64,000 nt of DNA from Massilia sp. Root133 (GTDB lineage: Bacteria > Pseudomonadota > Gammaproteobacteria > Burkholderiales > Burkholderiaceae_D): contig NZ_LMEW01000010.1 of assembly GCF_001426525.1 (NCBI RefSeq), positions 62,001 to 126,000 of the forward strand, in the 5' to 3' direction. Below, one piece after another: positions 8,273-16,499 of the stretch. The notes beneath the pieces were generated by a model. The model was not told where the DNA came from and ran no database searches. It saw nothing but the letters and a program-made list of their open reading frames with translations. Each line of letters begins with the position of its first letter. Within the stretch, counting starts at the first letter, position 1. The position numbers and the translations under genes are program-made.

Positions 8273-8324
8273 CCCAAGCGTCTCGGGCCGGAAATACGAT
8301 AAGCTCTACGAGAATTTCAAATGA
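8262..8324 (+). pseudogene. 3' tail of a lost gene fused behind the hcp fragment
   Basis: A different frame from hcp reads GIYDPSVSGRKYDKLYENFK and stops at 8322-8324. It looks like the authentic C terminus of a longer protein whose start has been deleted. The stop overlaps the ATG of the next gene as ATGA, the junction expected of coupled genes. Placed after hcp and before a small membrane protein, the lost gene could have been a type VI cargo; that is inference. Confidence 0.4.
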
Positions 8325-8500
8325 AAGACTCGCTGTTATTGCTCACTACAGGTGCCGGGGTCTCCCTGGTCGCCTGGGCGTTCTGGCACTACCTCGGGAA
8401 TGATGCGCTCAGCACGTTAAACACCGTCGTTCTTGTTGGTGTCGTGGCAGATAACTTTCGACTTCGCCCTCAGTTGCGGGAAAGGGGGACGAAGGTTTGA
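8321..8500 (+). CDS. small membrane protein, 59 aa
   Basis: The frame starts at the ATG of an ATGA overlap and gives 59 residues: a hydrophobic N-terminal segment (LLLLTTGAGVSLVAWAFWHYL), a polar turn, a second hydrophobic segment (LNTVVLVGVVA), and a basic tail (RLRPQLRERGTKV). Two membrane helices with a cytoplasmic positive tail are likely. It is followed 6 nt later by a strong terminator, which supports it as the intact last gene of the degraded locus. It could be an immunity protein left behind after loss of a cognate effector, but nothing in the sequence proves this. Confidence 0.55.
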   Translation: MKDSLLLLTTGAGVSLVAWAFWHYLGNDALSTLNTVVLVGVVADNFRLRPQLRERGTKV

Positions 8501-8506
8501 GGATTC

Positions 8507-8536
8507 AGCCCGGATGCTGGTTCCGGGCTCGTTTTA
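8507..8536 (+). terminator. intrinsic terminator of the hcp-remnant locus
   Basis: AGCCCGGA (8507-8514) and TCCGGGCT (8522-8529) form a perfect 8-bp stem with a 7-nt loop, followed by CGTTTTA. It lies immediately after the small membrane protein and before the convergent gene ending at 8547. Confidence 0.8.
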
Positions 8537-8546
8537 TAGAGAAAGC

Positions 8547-8990
8547 TTAGTCCTGCGGCCCCGGATCATCCGGATTGTCGTTTTCCCAATGCAGCACGAT
8601 CTCCTTGGGCGCGCTGCCCACCTTGACGGTCCGTTTGAACGTCTTGCCCTCCGCCGCCGCGCTGATCCGATACGTGCCCGCCGGCAGTCTGGCAAAGAAC
8701 ATCGGCCCCGTATTCGCCGCGGTCACCAGGTTGGCGCCCTTGGCATCCGCGATATCGAGCTGGACGTCGGAGCGGTAGGCACCGCTCTGCTTGGTGGCGA
8801 AGGTCAGCAGCAGGTTGTAGTCGGTGCGCTGGGCCTTCATCGCGGCCTGCTCTTCATCGCCGACGCCGCCGTTGACGTAGGTGATGCCGTTCTGCTGCTT
8901 CGGGGTGAGGGGCGCCGCCAGGACGGCGGCCGGGGTCAGGCAGGCGGCCAGGAAGGTGGACACAACTACGGCCGCAAGTGTGCGTTGCAT
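8547..8990 (-). CDS. exported hypothetical protein with carboxypeptidase-regulatory-like fold
   Basis: This 147-residue protein has a Sec signal peptide (MQRTLAAVVVSTFLAACLTPAAVLAAPLTP). A beta-rich C-terminal half contains FFARLPAGTYRISAAAEGKTF, a pattern typical of carboxypeptidase-regulatory or transthyretin-like domains. A cysteine in the signal region (LAAC) could be read as a lipobox, but the later cleavage site after VLAA fits better. ATG at 8990 is preferred because AGGAGG lies 6 nt upstream; the ATG at 9005 has no such site. It is probably monocistronic and sits divergent from the SMC operon. Function is unknown. Confidence 0.7.
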   Translation of the reverse strand: MQRTLAAVVVSTFLAACLTPAAVLAAPLTPKQQNGITYVNGGVGDEEQAAMKAQRTDYNLLLTFATKQSGAYRSDVQLDIADAKGANLVTAANTGPMFFARLPAGTYRISAAAEGKTFKRTVKVGSAPKEIVLHWENDNPDDPGPQD

Positions 8991-9170
8991 GGCATTCCTC
9001 CTCATGAAGATGATGTAAATATCACAACGTTCATTATCGCGCTGTCGGGATCAGAGGGGCGCGCGCCTGATGTTGTCATGTTCGCAAGTCAAGCGGCGCT
9101 TCGATTCCGTTGCATATTCACCAGTTGTGAACCGTACGCGGGCGTTCCGTATTAGTTGCCAAGCCTTAAC

Positions 9171-9179
9171 TGTTATACT
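9171..9179 (+). promoter_or_regulatory. extended -10 promoter of the SMC operon
   Basis: TGTTATACT is an extended -10 (TG-N-TATACT). No good -35 is seen at the usual spacing, which an extended -10 can tolerate. It would give a leader of about 55 nt before the ATG at 9240. Confidence 0.5.
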
Positions 9180-9239
9180 GACGCCCCCGTGCCCGTGGTC
9201 CAGAAGGCCGCGCGCGACAGCAGACTGGTAAGCCTTACG

Positions 9240-10640
9240 ATGATCGACAACCTGGCAGCAACCGCCGCCGACTCCCAAATCCCAGCGCTCGATGAATCGG
9301 CAGCCGCCGCTGTCGATCCGCTGCAGACGCACTTCCAGGACGGAGTGGCGCCGGACGAGATCGAGCAGGTATATCACCTCAAGCGTGCGCAGCCCATGCT
9401 GCAGGCGTTCACCGCGCTGTTCCACGGCTCGCAGGACGGCGTCATCGTGCGCCTGCTCGTGCTGCGCGAGCTCGCGTCCGACGCGATGGACTCCGCCTTC
9501 TCGCGCGCCGACATCAACACGAAGTTCGCCTACCTGATCCCGGAAAGCCTGGAAACGGTGCTGGGCCGCCTGCGCACGCACGGCCTGCTCGCGTGGGACA
9601 ACCCGGCCGCCGTCTACCGCATCACGCCGCTCGCGCGCAATGTGCTGGCCGCGCTCGACACCTTGCTCGCCCTCGGCAAGCCGGAAGAGGACGAGGCCGA
9701 GATGGGCTTCCTGCTGTCGCAGGTGGCGGGTGCGCAGGCCGTCGGTGGCATCACTGTCGACCAGTTGAAGCATTTGCTGGGCCGTCTCGTCGAACTGCAC
9801 GAGGAATTCCGCGATGCGATCGCGTCCGGCTCCGAATTCCGCCTGCGCGCGTCGCAGGCGAAGTGGCACATGGCGTGCGACTGGGTCGAGAAGGGCTCCG
9901 TGATCCTGCGCGCCATCACGTCCGACGAGCGCGCCGACTCCGCCACGCACCGCGCCGCGCAGGCGATCGGCCGCGCCCAGTCGCAGCTCCTGAACATGCA
10001 GGGGATGTTCTCGCGCGCGCTGAACCAGATTGAGCGCCAGCGCGTGCACCTGGGCCAATCGGGCCTGTCGACGACCGACATCAAGCGCTGGCTGCTCGCG
10101 CACGACGACCTCGCGAGCCTGGCCGAGGACGCGATCGACCGCCCGGTCGTCCCGCTGTTCGCGACGCCGGCCGAGATGATCGACGTGGCCGAGACGGAAC
10201 TCATGATGGAACGCGTCGCGCCCATGGCGCCGGGCGGCCTGCCGAACGGCGAGGACGCGGCCATGACGATCAACGACAACCCGGCGATGCAGGCGGAACT
10301 GGACGACTGGATCCGCCGCCTCGCCGATTTCGCCAACCTGGACAACTTCCCCATCATGGCGGAGGGGGCACCGAAGAGCGTGCCGATCCAGGAATCGCTG
10401 CTGCCGGCCAGCTTTGCCGTCGCATCGTACCGCGCCTCGCTGCTGCCGCTGCTGGGCGATCCGGCCGAGGCCAACCTGCAGGGCCCGACCGCCGAACTGG
10501 CGCGCCTGCCGGTGCGCTTCGATTCGGCCGACGAAATGATCGCGCTGGACGACCCGCATATCGCGGCCATCTCGCGCGCGACCCTCTCACTGAATCTCGA
10601 TCTACCGAGCACCCCGGAAAGCAAGACGCAAGATGAATGA
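9240..10640 (+). CDS. MksF/JetA-like kleisin-type subunit of an SMC complex
   Basis: This 466-residue protein opens a three-gene SMC operon. It has an N-terminal helical/winged-helix-like region (about residues 25-140, including QPMLQAFTALFHGSQDGVIV and a RLRTHGLLAW segment), long helices in the middle, and an acidic, poorly ordered C-terminal third. Position, length and helical make-up fit the kleisin (MksF in Pseudomonas, JetA in Wadjet), which bridges the SMC heads. ATG at 9240 was chosen; earlier in-frame codons read through promoter sequence. It overlaps the next gene by 8 nt, so translation is coupled. Identification is by operon context as much as by sequence, so the exact subfamily is uncertain. 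Confidence 0.65.
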   Translation: MIDNLAATAADSQIPALDESAAAAVDPLQTHFQDGVAPDEIEQVYHLKRAQPMLQAFTALFHGSQDGVIVRLLVLRELASDAMDSAFSRADINTKFAYLIPESLETVLGRLRTHGLLAWDNPAAVYRITPLARNVLAALDTLLALGKPEEDEAEMGFLLSQVAGAQAVGGITVDQLKHLLGRLVELHEEFRDAIASGSEFRLRASQAKWHMACDWVEKGSVILRAITSDERADSATHRAAQAIGRAQSQLLNMQGMFSRALNQIERQRVHLGQSGLSTTDIKRWLLAHDDLASLAEDAIDRPVVPLFATPAEMIDVAETELMMERVAPMAPGGLPNGEDAAMTINDNPAMQAELDDWIRRLADFANLDNFPIMAEGAPKSVPIQESLLPASFAVASYRASLLPLLGDPAEANLQGPTAELARLPVRFDSADEMIALDDPHIAAISRATLSLNLDLPSTPESKTQDE

Positions 10641-11334
10641 CGACGCCCAAATCCTGATCGCGCGACTGCTCACGCACCAGACCCTGCGCCGCGACGACAA
10701 GATGGTCAAGCGCGCGCTGTCCGACGACCAGTTCCGCGCGGAGATCGACAAGCGCCTGCTCGAATGCGGCCTGAAGCTCCTCGACAACGTGTACGCCGAC
10801 CACGTCACGCTGGCCCTGCACCGCAACGTCGAACCGAAGATCTTCGGCGCCAAGGACATCTGGCAGAACAATAACTTCGGCCTCACGCGCGACGGCGTGG
10901 CCCTGCTCGTGGTGCTGTGGGCGCAGATCATCCTGCCCAAGCGCCAGCGCCAGGAAACGCACCAGTCCATCGACGTCGACCAGTCCGACATGTTCGACAA
11001 GGACAACCCGATCCCGCGCGCGGAAGACACGTCGATCGGCATCTCGTACACGACGCTGCTCGCCGACTTCGGCGACAAGCTGGGCAAGAAGACCCGCATG
11101 GACATGAACCTGGGCCTGTTGTCGAAGCTCGGCTTCATCGAGCGCCGCGGCGACGTGATCCTGGAAGGTCCGCTGCTCGACCTCCTGATGGATACCGACG
11201 TGCTGAAGGAACGCATCATCAATGGCGCGCTGGCCGACGTGTTCAAGCGCGCGCCGGTGGCGGCCGCACCGCGCCGTCACGTCAGCGAAGCCGCGAACGA
11301 CGAACCGGTCGACACCGAAACGCCACAAGCTTAA
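10633..11334 (+). CDS. MksE/JetB-like KITE subunit of an SMC complex
   Basis: This 233-residue protein is the middle gene of the SMC operon. It is compact, with predicted winged-helix content (TRDGVALLVVLWAQIIL and RMDMNLGLLSKLGFIERRGDVILEGPLLDLL), as in MukE/MksE/JetB KITE proteins that bind the kleisin as a dimer. The C-terminal 25 residues are Ala/Pro/Glu-rich and probably disordered. It starts inside the end of the upstream gene and is followed by the SMC gene after 9 nt. The winged-helix pair and fixed gene order make this call firmer than sequence alone would. Confidence 0.68.
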   Translation: MNDDAQILIARLLTHQTLRRDDKMVKRALSDDQFRAEIDKRLLECGLKLLDNVYADHVTLALHRNVEPKIFGAKDIWQNNNFGLTRDGVALLVVLWAQIILPKRQRQETHQSIDVDQSDMFDKDNPIPRAEDTSIGISYTTLLADFGDKLGKKTRMDMNLGLLSKLGFIERRGDVILEGPLLDLLMDTDVLKERIINGALADVFKRAPVAAAPRRHVSEAANDEPVDTETPQA

Positions 11335-11343
11335 GAGACCCGC

Positions 11344-14172
11344 ATGTTCCACATTAAATCCCTCGAGCTGGTCCACTGGGACTACTGGCAGCGCATCAAG
11401 AACATCCCGCTCGACGCCAAGATCATCACCATCGCCGGCCAGAACGGCTCCGGCAAGACGACGCTGCTCGATGCCCTGCGCACGCTGTTCGGCCTCGATT
11501 GCTCGATGGGCCGGACCTATAAACACTACGCGCGCCATTCGGGCCAGCAGAGTGCCTGGCTGCGCGCCGTCGTCGACAACAAGCCGTCCGGCCGCCAGCT
11601 GTCGAACCGCCCGTTCCGGCATAGCGGCTTCTTCAGCGACGACGAAGTCACGCTGTTCTGCCAGGTGCAGAAGAACGGCGGCGACTGGAAGCGCCAGTAC
11701 CTCATGCGGCCGGGGAACATCCAGATCGAGGAAGTGACGGAAGCCACCGACTGGCTCGGCGTCGAGAACTACCGCAAGCGCCTCGCGTCGGCCGGCCTGT
11801 CGCCCGCGATGTCGAAGGTGCTCGCGCTGGAGCAGGGCGAGACCGATAAACTGTGCGAATACGCGCCGCGCCAGCTGCTGGACCTCGTGTTCCAGGTGTT
11901 CGGCGACAAGGAAGTGCTGGACGCGTACGACGAGGCGAAGCGCCACCAGCGCGACACCGAATCGGAGCTGAAGCGCTTCGAGGCCGAGCTGGAGACGTCG
12001 CGCATCAACCTCGAAGGCCTGCGCCTGCGCGTGGCGAACTACCACCAGTGGGAAGACCTGCAAAAGGAGCGCCGCGCCCTCGTCGAGGAAGTGCTGCCGA
12101 GCCTGGAATACCACGAGGCGCGCGAAAAGGCCGCGAACGTCAGCCGCGCGCTGCGCGAGGCGAAGAAGCCGCTGATGCAGGCCGACAGCCTGCTGACGGA
12201 GAAGCGCAACGCGCTCGCCGCGCAGCAGCGCGCGCTGACCGAAGCGCAGCAGCAGGAGGTGAAGCTCGAACAGGAAGCGAACGAGTTGGCCACCCGCCTG
12301 ACGCAGGTGAACGCGAAATTGAAGCCGCTGGAAAGCCTGCTCGAACAGAAGGAACGCTTGAACAAGCTGGCGGCCGACGCCGGTGCCGACATCGCGGAAG
12401 TGGCGACGCAGCTGGAAGCGAAGGAAGCGGAACTCGCGAAGAAGAAGGCCGAACGCGAAGCGCTGGCCACGAAGATCGCGGGCGAGATGGCGACGATCAG
12501 CGCGCTGCAGGGCAAGACGACGATGCCGGAACCGGAAGCCCAGCGCCAGATGCGCCGCGCGCTGCGCGATGCGGGCATCCCGCACGCCATGCTGTCGGAC
12601 ATCGTCGAAGTGACGGATCCGAAGTGGCAGGGCGCCGTCGAGGGCGTGCTCGGTGGCTACGCATCCGTCGTGCTGCTGGAGCGTGCCAAGGATGCGCCGG
12701 CCGCCTATAAACTCGCGGAGAAGGAGCGCTATCGCCACTTCATCGTGCCGGACTGCGTCGACGCGCCGGTCGTCAAGGACGATACGCTGCTGTCCGTCGT
12801 GCGTTTCTCGTCGAAGGCGCCGTCCTGGCTGATCGACCAGCTGGAACGCATCGAGCGCGTGGATTCCGTCGACGACGGTTTCAAGAGCGACGCGGACGAG
12901 TGGATCACGCCGGAAGCCTACCACCGCGAACGCCGCGGCGGCCGCTCGCTGTTCGTCGAGCCGTCGCGCTACCGCTTCGGTGCGGCCGGCAAGACGCAGC
13001 GCCTGGAAGCCATCCAGAAATCCCTGCCGTCCCTGGAAGCGCAGGAAGACACGTTGACGCTCGCGATCAGCAAGCTGGCGGCGGAAGTGTCCGCGCTGCG
13101 AGTGCGCATCGCCGGCGTGGACGCCGCGAAGGAACTGTCGGCGCGCCAGGCCGAATTCGAGGAAGCCACGCGCGCGCTGGAACCGCTGAAGGCCGAGCGC
13201 CTGCAGGTCGGTGCGCGCCTGGGCGAGCTGCAGGTCCTGATCAAGAACGCGACCGTCACGCGCACGCGCGCCGACACCGTCTGGCAGAACGCCCGCATGG
13301 CGCTGTCGGAAGCGGAAGCGGGCATGCGCCTGAACAACCGCCGCGTGATCGAGCAGCGCAGCGAGCATGCGCGCGAGCTGCTGACGTTGCGCCGGTCGTG
13401 GCGCCACGTGCCGAAGTCGTGGCGCAGCGCGCAGCAGCGTGCCGCGCTCGTCGCGACGCACCAGAACGCGCACCAGGTCAAGCTGCGCATGAATTCCCTC
13501 GACGCGTCGCTCGCGCGCGCTGACTGGGAACAGGACCCGACCGTCATCGACCAGTACGCACGCCTGAACGACCAGCTGTCCGGCCGCCAGGTGGAGACGG
13601 AGGAACGCCGCTACCAGAACAACCGCGCGATCGAGGCGACGGACAATGCGCGCGGCGCTTACATCGAACGCCTGCGCTACACGATCAAGACCTATTCGAA
13701 GAACATCCGCGAACTGGGCGAGCTGGCGAACATCGACGTGTCGGTCGATCCGGTCCGGCTGGAGAACGACGACGTGCAACTGGCGCAAGCCGGCCTGCAC
13801 GTGCGCTTCAAGTTCGACGGCAAGGGCCAGATCGGCATGAACGACGGCGAGGCGTCGGGCGGCCAGCAGGTCATGAAATCGCTCGTGCTGCTGATCGGCC
13901 TGCTGAAATCGGAAGAGGGTTCCGGCGGCTTCGTGTTCATCGACGAACCGTTCGCCCACCTGGACATCCGCAACATCCAGCTGGTCGGCGAGTTCCTGAA
14001 AAACACCGACGCGCAATACCTGATGACGACGCCGCTCACGCACAACACGGATGTCTACGATCCGTCCGACCTCACGCTCATCACGAGCAAGAAGAAGAAG
14101 GACACGCAGTGGGCGCAGCCGATCTTCGTGCTGCAGAGGCGGCGCGAGGGCGAAGAGGCGCAGGCGGCCTGA
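11344..14172 (+). CDS. SMC-type ATPase of the MksB/JetC class
   Basis: This 942-residue protein has the full SMC layout: head ATPase with Walker A GQNGSGKTT (residues 32-40), a coiled coil (about 195-390), a folded hinge (about 393-545, containing SDIVEVTDPKWQGAVEGVLG), a returning coiled coil, the signature ASGGQQ (about 836-841), and Walker B VFIDEPFAHLD (about 863-873). The short arms match MksB/JetC rather than canonical SMC (about 1170) or MukB (about 1480). With its partners it should form a loop-extruding condensin. Wadjet (MksBEFG) defence adds a TOPRIM nuclease, JetD/MksG, which is absent here; MksFEB condensins lacking it act in chromosome organisation. A strong terminator follows. 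Confidence 0.85.
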   Translation: MFHIKSLELVHWDYWQRIKNIPLDAKIITIAGQNGSGKTTLLDALRTLFGLDCSMGRTYKHYARHSGQQSAWLRAVVDNKPSGRQLSNRPFRHSGFFSDDEVTLFCQVQKNGGDWKRQYLMRPGNIQIEEVTEATDWLGVENYRKRLASAGLSPAMSKVLALEQGETDKLCEYAPRQLLDLVFQVFGDKEVLDAYDEAKRHQRDTESELKRFEAELETSRINLEGLRLRVANYHQWEDLQKERRALVEEVLPSLEYHEAREKAANVSRALREAKKPLMQADSLLTEKRNALAAQQRALTEAQQQEVKLEQEANELATRLTQVNAKLKPLESLLEQKERLNKLAADAGADIAEVATQLEAKEAELAKKKAEREALATKIAGEMATISALQGKTTMPEPEAQRQMRRALRDAGIPHAMLSDIVEVTDPKWQGAVEGVLGGYASVVLLERAKDAPAAYKLAEKERYRHFIVPDCVDAPVVKDDTLLSVVRFSSKAPSWLIDQLERIERVDSVDDGFKSDADEWITPEAYHRERRGGRSLFVEPSRYRFGAAGKTQRLEAIQKSLPSLEAQEDTLTLAISKLAAEVSALRVRIAGVDAAKELSARQAEFEEATRALEPLKAERLQVGARLGELQVLIKNATVTRTRADTVWQNARMALSEAEAGMRLNNRRVIEQRSEHARELLTLRRSWRHVPKSWRSAQQRAALVATHQNAHQVKLRMNSLDASLARADWEQDPTVIDQYARLNDQLSGRQVETEERRYQNNRAIEATDNARGAYIERLRYTIKTYSKNIRELGELANIDVSVDPVRLENDDVQLAQAGLHVRFKFDGKGQIGMNDGEASGGQQVMKSLVLLIGLLKSEEGSGGFVFIDEPFAHLDIRNIQLVGEFLKNTDAQYLMTTPLTHNTDVYDPSDLTLITSKKKKDTQWAQPIFVLQRRREGEEAQAA

Positions 14173-14195
14173 GCGCATTGTCATGATGGCTGCAG

Positions 14196-14229
14196 CGGCC
14201 GGCGTTCCTGGGGACGCCGGCCGTTTTTT
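14196..14229 (+). terminator. intrinsic terminator of the SMC operon
   Basis: CGGCCGGCGT (14196-14205) and ACGCCGGCCG (14214-14223) make a perfect 10-bp stem with an 8-nt loop, followed by six T residues. It begins 24 nt after the SMC stop codon and closes the operon, so no fourth co-transcribed gene is expected. Confidence 0.92.
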
Positions 14230-14287
14230 CTAAGCCCCCGGCATCTGACTTGCGTCATCCAATGGTGAATCGCTGCATTTATTCAGG

Positions 14288-14989
14288 TCAGCGCGTTTTT
14301 TCTCCCGTAATCCAGAGGATTTTGTCAAAGACCCGATCACTAAACCAATCGTTCTTGGAATCCACCAGCGCCGATTTGCGGCTCGCCTCGGGAACCGTGG
14401 ACCAGTGGACAACCTGAGGTAGATCTTTGATGGCGCCCTTGATCTGAGCCCGCAGCCTTTTGTATTCCGTATCCCACTCGGTGGCGAATAGCTTGTAGTC
14501 GCCGTCCACTTTCCTGGCTTTGCCCTCGTCTCGAAGCTTGATTAATGCGTTCAGCGCTACGACCGCGCGCTTGTCATAAATTCGGATATTTGTGTGGCCC
14601 CTAAACCAGAGAAACTTGGTCGCGGCGGAAAGCAGGACGGGTTGTGATTTTGTGGCGTCATCCGCCAGCGGGAAAATTCCCCCTAACTTTTGGGCCAGTA
14701 GATTAATCTCTTCGGAAGGCGATGCTTCATCATTGAGCTCCACTTTGCAAACAGAGTCCGCGACCTTTCTCCATAATCGCTCCACCTGTTTGGGGCCATG
14801 CTTTCGCGCCTCTTTGGTGGAAAAGTTGCGTATGACATTATATTTCGTCGCCAACTCACGGAACGCGATGGCTAGATCCTTTGGTCCCACGTCACTTCTC
14901 AGGATCGTGGCAAGGGGCTTGTCGGTTCTCTCCCATTGGTTGAGGTAAGCAAGGGAGGCTGGGCGGGGCAAGTTTCTATGCATACTCAT
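14288..14989 (-). CDS. hypothetical protein, low-G+C accessory gene
   Basis: This protein of about 233 residues has no firm family assignment. Its most distinctive segment is SAATKFLWFRGHTNIRIYDKRAVVALNAL. A pattern of S-x-x-[ST]-K-[FL]-L...I-x-D-x-R is seen in some helical DNA-glycosylase-like (OGG-fold) and related uncharacterised proteins, but the match is weak. The N-terminal half is charged and helical; there is no signal peptide or membrane segment. Base composition is visibly closer to 50% G+C than the surrounding 65-70%, and third positions are not G/C-biased, which suggests recent transfer. The start is uncertain: ATGs at 14989, 14983 and 15016 are all possible. It is convergent with the SMC operon. 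Confidence 0.6.
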   Translation of the reverse strand: MSMHRNLPRPASLAYLNQWERTDKPLATILRSDVGPKDLAIAFRELATKYNVIRNFSTKEARKHGPKQVERLWRKVADSVCKVELNDEASPSEEINLLAQKLGGIFPLADDATKSQPVLLSAATKFLWFRGHTNIRIYDKRAVVALNALIKLRDEGKARKVDGDYKLFATEWDTEYKRLRAQIKGAIKDLPQVVHWSTVPEASRKSALVDSKNDWFSDRVFDKILWITGEKTR

Positions 14990-15367
14990 CCGTTTAAAGT
15001 TGTCTGGTGTCAACATTATGCTCTAATGTTTTGATGGCTGGGCGGTACGTTGCTGCGACGTCGCGGCCCTTGTTTTGCTACCGGGACCGTAGCGTCATTG
15101 CGCTGCAGATTCAACCATCGGAGCCATCCATCGCGCCGTCGCGTTGCGACCGCCGCCAAGAAGTTCGCGTCTGGCATGCTCCGTGCCATTCCGAAAATTG
15201 GTGTGCTCCGCTTCCAGCGTGTCTACACGGAGAATATGGGCGAGTGAAGTGTTATTGAGACCTTGCGGTTCGGTCGCCATTTCCATACTCATCAGCGCCG
15301 TCGCACTCGTTAGTAGGTAGACGATGTCGATATCGAAAAGGCAGTGGCAGCGCTCACGCGAATGTCC
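14990..15367. other. gene-poor lower-G+C gap
   Basis: About 380 nt with no gene that can be supported. Short open frames exist on both strands, the best being 65 codons on the minus strand (15095-15292), but none has a ribosome-binding site, biased third positions or a recognisable motif. The composition matches the accessory gene at 14.3-15.0 kb, so the gap is probably part of the same insertion. Confidence 0.5.
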
Positions 15368-16387
15368 TCAGGTCGAAGACGGAGAGCGCGAACCTGCACC
15401 GTTGTCCGACTGCACAAGGACGCGAAACAGCTCTTCGGCTGTGTGGGCTCGCGGCCCCGTGTGAACAATGTGCGAACGCAAAGATAGGCAGGCCCCTTCC
15501 GCAATGATTCGCCAGTATTCACGCCGCCGCGCCGCGCGCTTGCGGTGCCTGGAGGGTATCGCCGCCAGCGGCTTGGCCTCGAACGGCAGGGCGATGCACC
15601 ACGCGCGGCCCGGCATATCGGTGCCGCCGAGGCTGCGCCAGAAGCCGTCGTAGGCGGTCGCGAAATGCCTGGCATCGGACGGCAACCAGGCGCAGTGCCA
15701 GGCCGACTTGACGGCCACCACGTGGTCCATGCCCAGCGCTTGCGCGATGCCCTGCAGGGCGGCGCAGCAGAAAAAGCCGGGCGTCGTGACCAGCGGGGAG
15801 TCTGGTGGGAAGGCGCGCCGGAACGCATCGACGGCGTCGGCCTCGTCGGCACGGTGCCCCTGGTTGCGGGCGATGAACGGCAGGATGCCGGCCGCGCCGA
15901 GCCCGGCCAGGCCGGCGAAGTGCTCGTCGACCCAGCTGAACGACAGGCGGTGGACACGTCTGCCGTTCGCCAGCAAGGTCAGGGTGAGATCGCCTTCCGC
16001 GTTCAGGCGCTGCGCCATGCCGAGGCGGATCTCGACCTTGCTGCCGTCCGCCTCGTGCTGCCACAGTACGAGGCCGCCGTCGCGGTAGACGGCGTGCTTG
16101 TAGGCGGCGTCGAACGTGGCCTCCTCGAAGCGGTAATGCGTCAGCACGCAACGCACGCGCTGGCGCAGCGACAATCCCCTGGCGAGATAGTTGCGGTGAC
16201 TCAGGTGGTGGAAGACGTCGTCGTGCACCTGCGTCACGTAGTTGCGGTAGACGTCCATCGCCAGCAATTCCACGTGGGCACGGCGGAACAGCAGCACACG
16301 CAGGCTGCGCATGATGCAGGCTGCCCAGGACGCGAACGGGTAATGGCGCCGGGCCAGCCAGTGGCGGGTGAGGAGGGCGAAGACCAT
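15368..16387 (-). CDS. DUF535 (VirK/YbjX-family) protein
   Basis: This 339-residue protein resembles the VirK/YbjX (DUF535) family. Typical segments are RCVLTHYRFEEATF, YRDGGLVLWQHEADG, HRLSFSWVD and the basic tail SRHRKRAARRREYW, which in the family form a compact cytoplasmic domain. Members have been linked to virulence, antimicrobial-peptide resistance and envelope maintenance in enterobacteria, but the biochemical role is not settled. ATG at 16387 is preferred because GGAG lies 6 nt upstream; a TTG at 16402 is less likely. It stands alone between the accessory gap and two membrane-protein genes. The C-terminal 30 residues are low-complexity and may not belong to the domain. Confidence 0.78.
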   Translation of the reverse strand: MVFALLTRHWLARRHYPFASWAACIMRSLRVLLFRRAHVELLAMDVYRNYVTQVHDDVFHHLSHRNYLARGLSLRQRVRCVLTHYRFEEATFDAAYKHAVYRDGGLVLWQHEADGSKVEIRLGMAQRLNAEGDLTLTLLANGRRVHRLSFSWVDEHFAGLAGLGAAGILPFIARNQGHRADEADAVDAFRRAFPPDSPLVTTPGFFCCAALQGIAQALGMDHVVAVKSAWHCAWLPSDARHFATAYDGFWRSLGGTDMPGRAWCIALPFEAKPLAAIPSRHRKRAARRREYWRIIAEGACLSLRSHIVHTGPRAHTAEELFRVLVQSDNGAGSRSPSST

Positions 16388-16499
16388 GTGTGCTCCAGGC
16401 AAACGACTGGAGCCATGACACGGTCGTCAATACATTAAGTGGCCCCTGCGGCCATTCTCCGCAGGGCTATGCATGACGCATTGGGCTGCATCAAGCGAA

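Noticed and set aside
8174..8324. A functional Hcp with a programmed frameshift into the downstream tail
   Set aside because: Only the first strand of Hcp is present; more than 100 residues of the tube domain are missing, so frameshifting could not restore it.
10354..14184. A 1276-codon open frame on the minus strand across the SMC operon
   Set aside because: It is antisense to three genes with clear domains, is rich in Arg/His/Leu/Val repeats typical of shadow frames in high-G+C DNA, and has no ribosome-binding site or recognisable motif.
14230..15016. The accessory gene as a JetD-type nuclease completing a Wadjet system
   Set aside because: At about 233 residues it is far shorter than JetD (about 400), is on the opposite strand beyond a terminator, and has no TOPRIM E...DxD pattern.
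15095..15292. A 65-codon minus-strand frame in the gap after the accessory gene
   Set aside because: It has no ribosome-binding site, no third-position bias and no motif; kept only as a mention in the gap entry.
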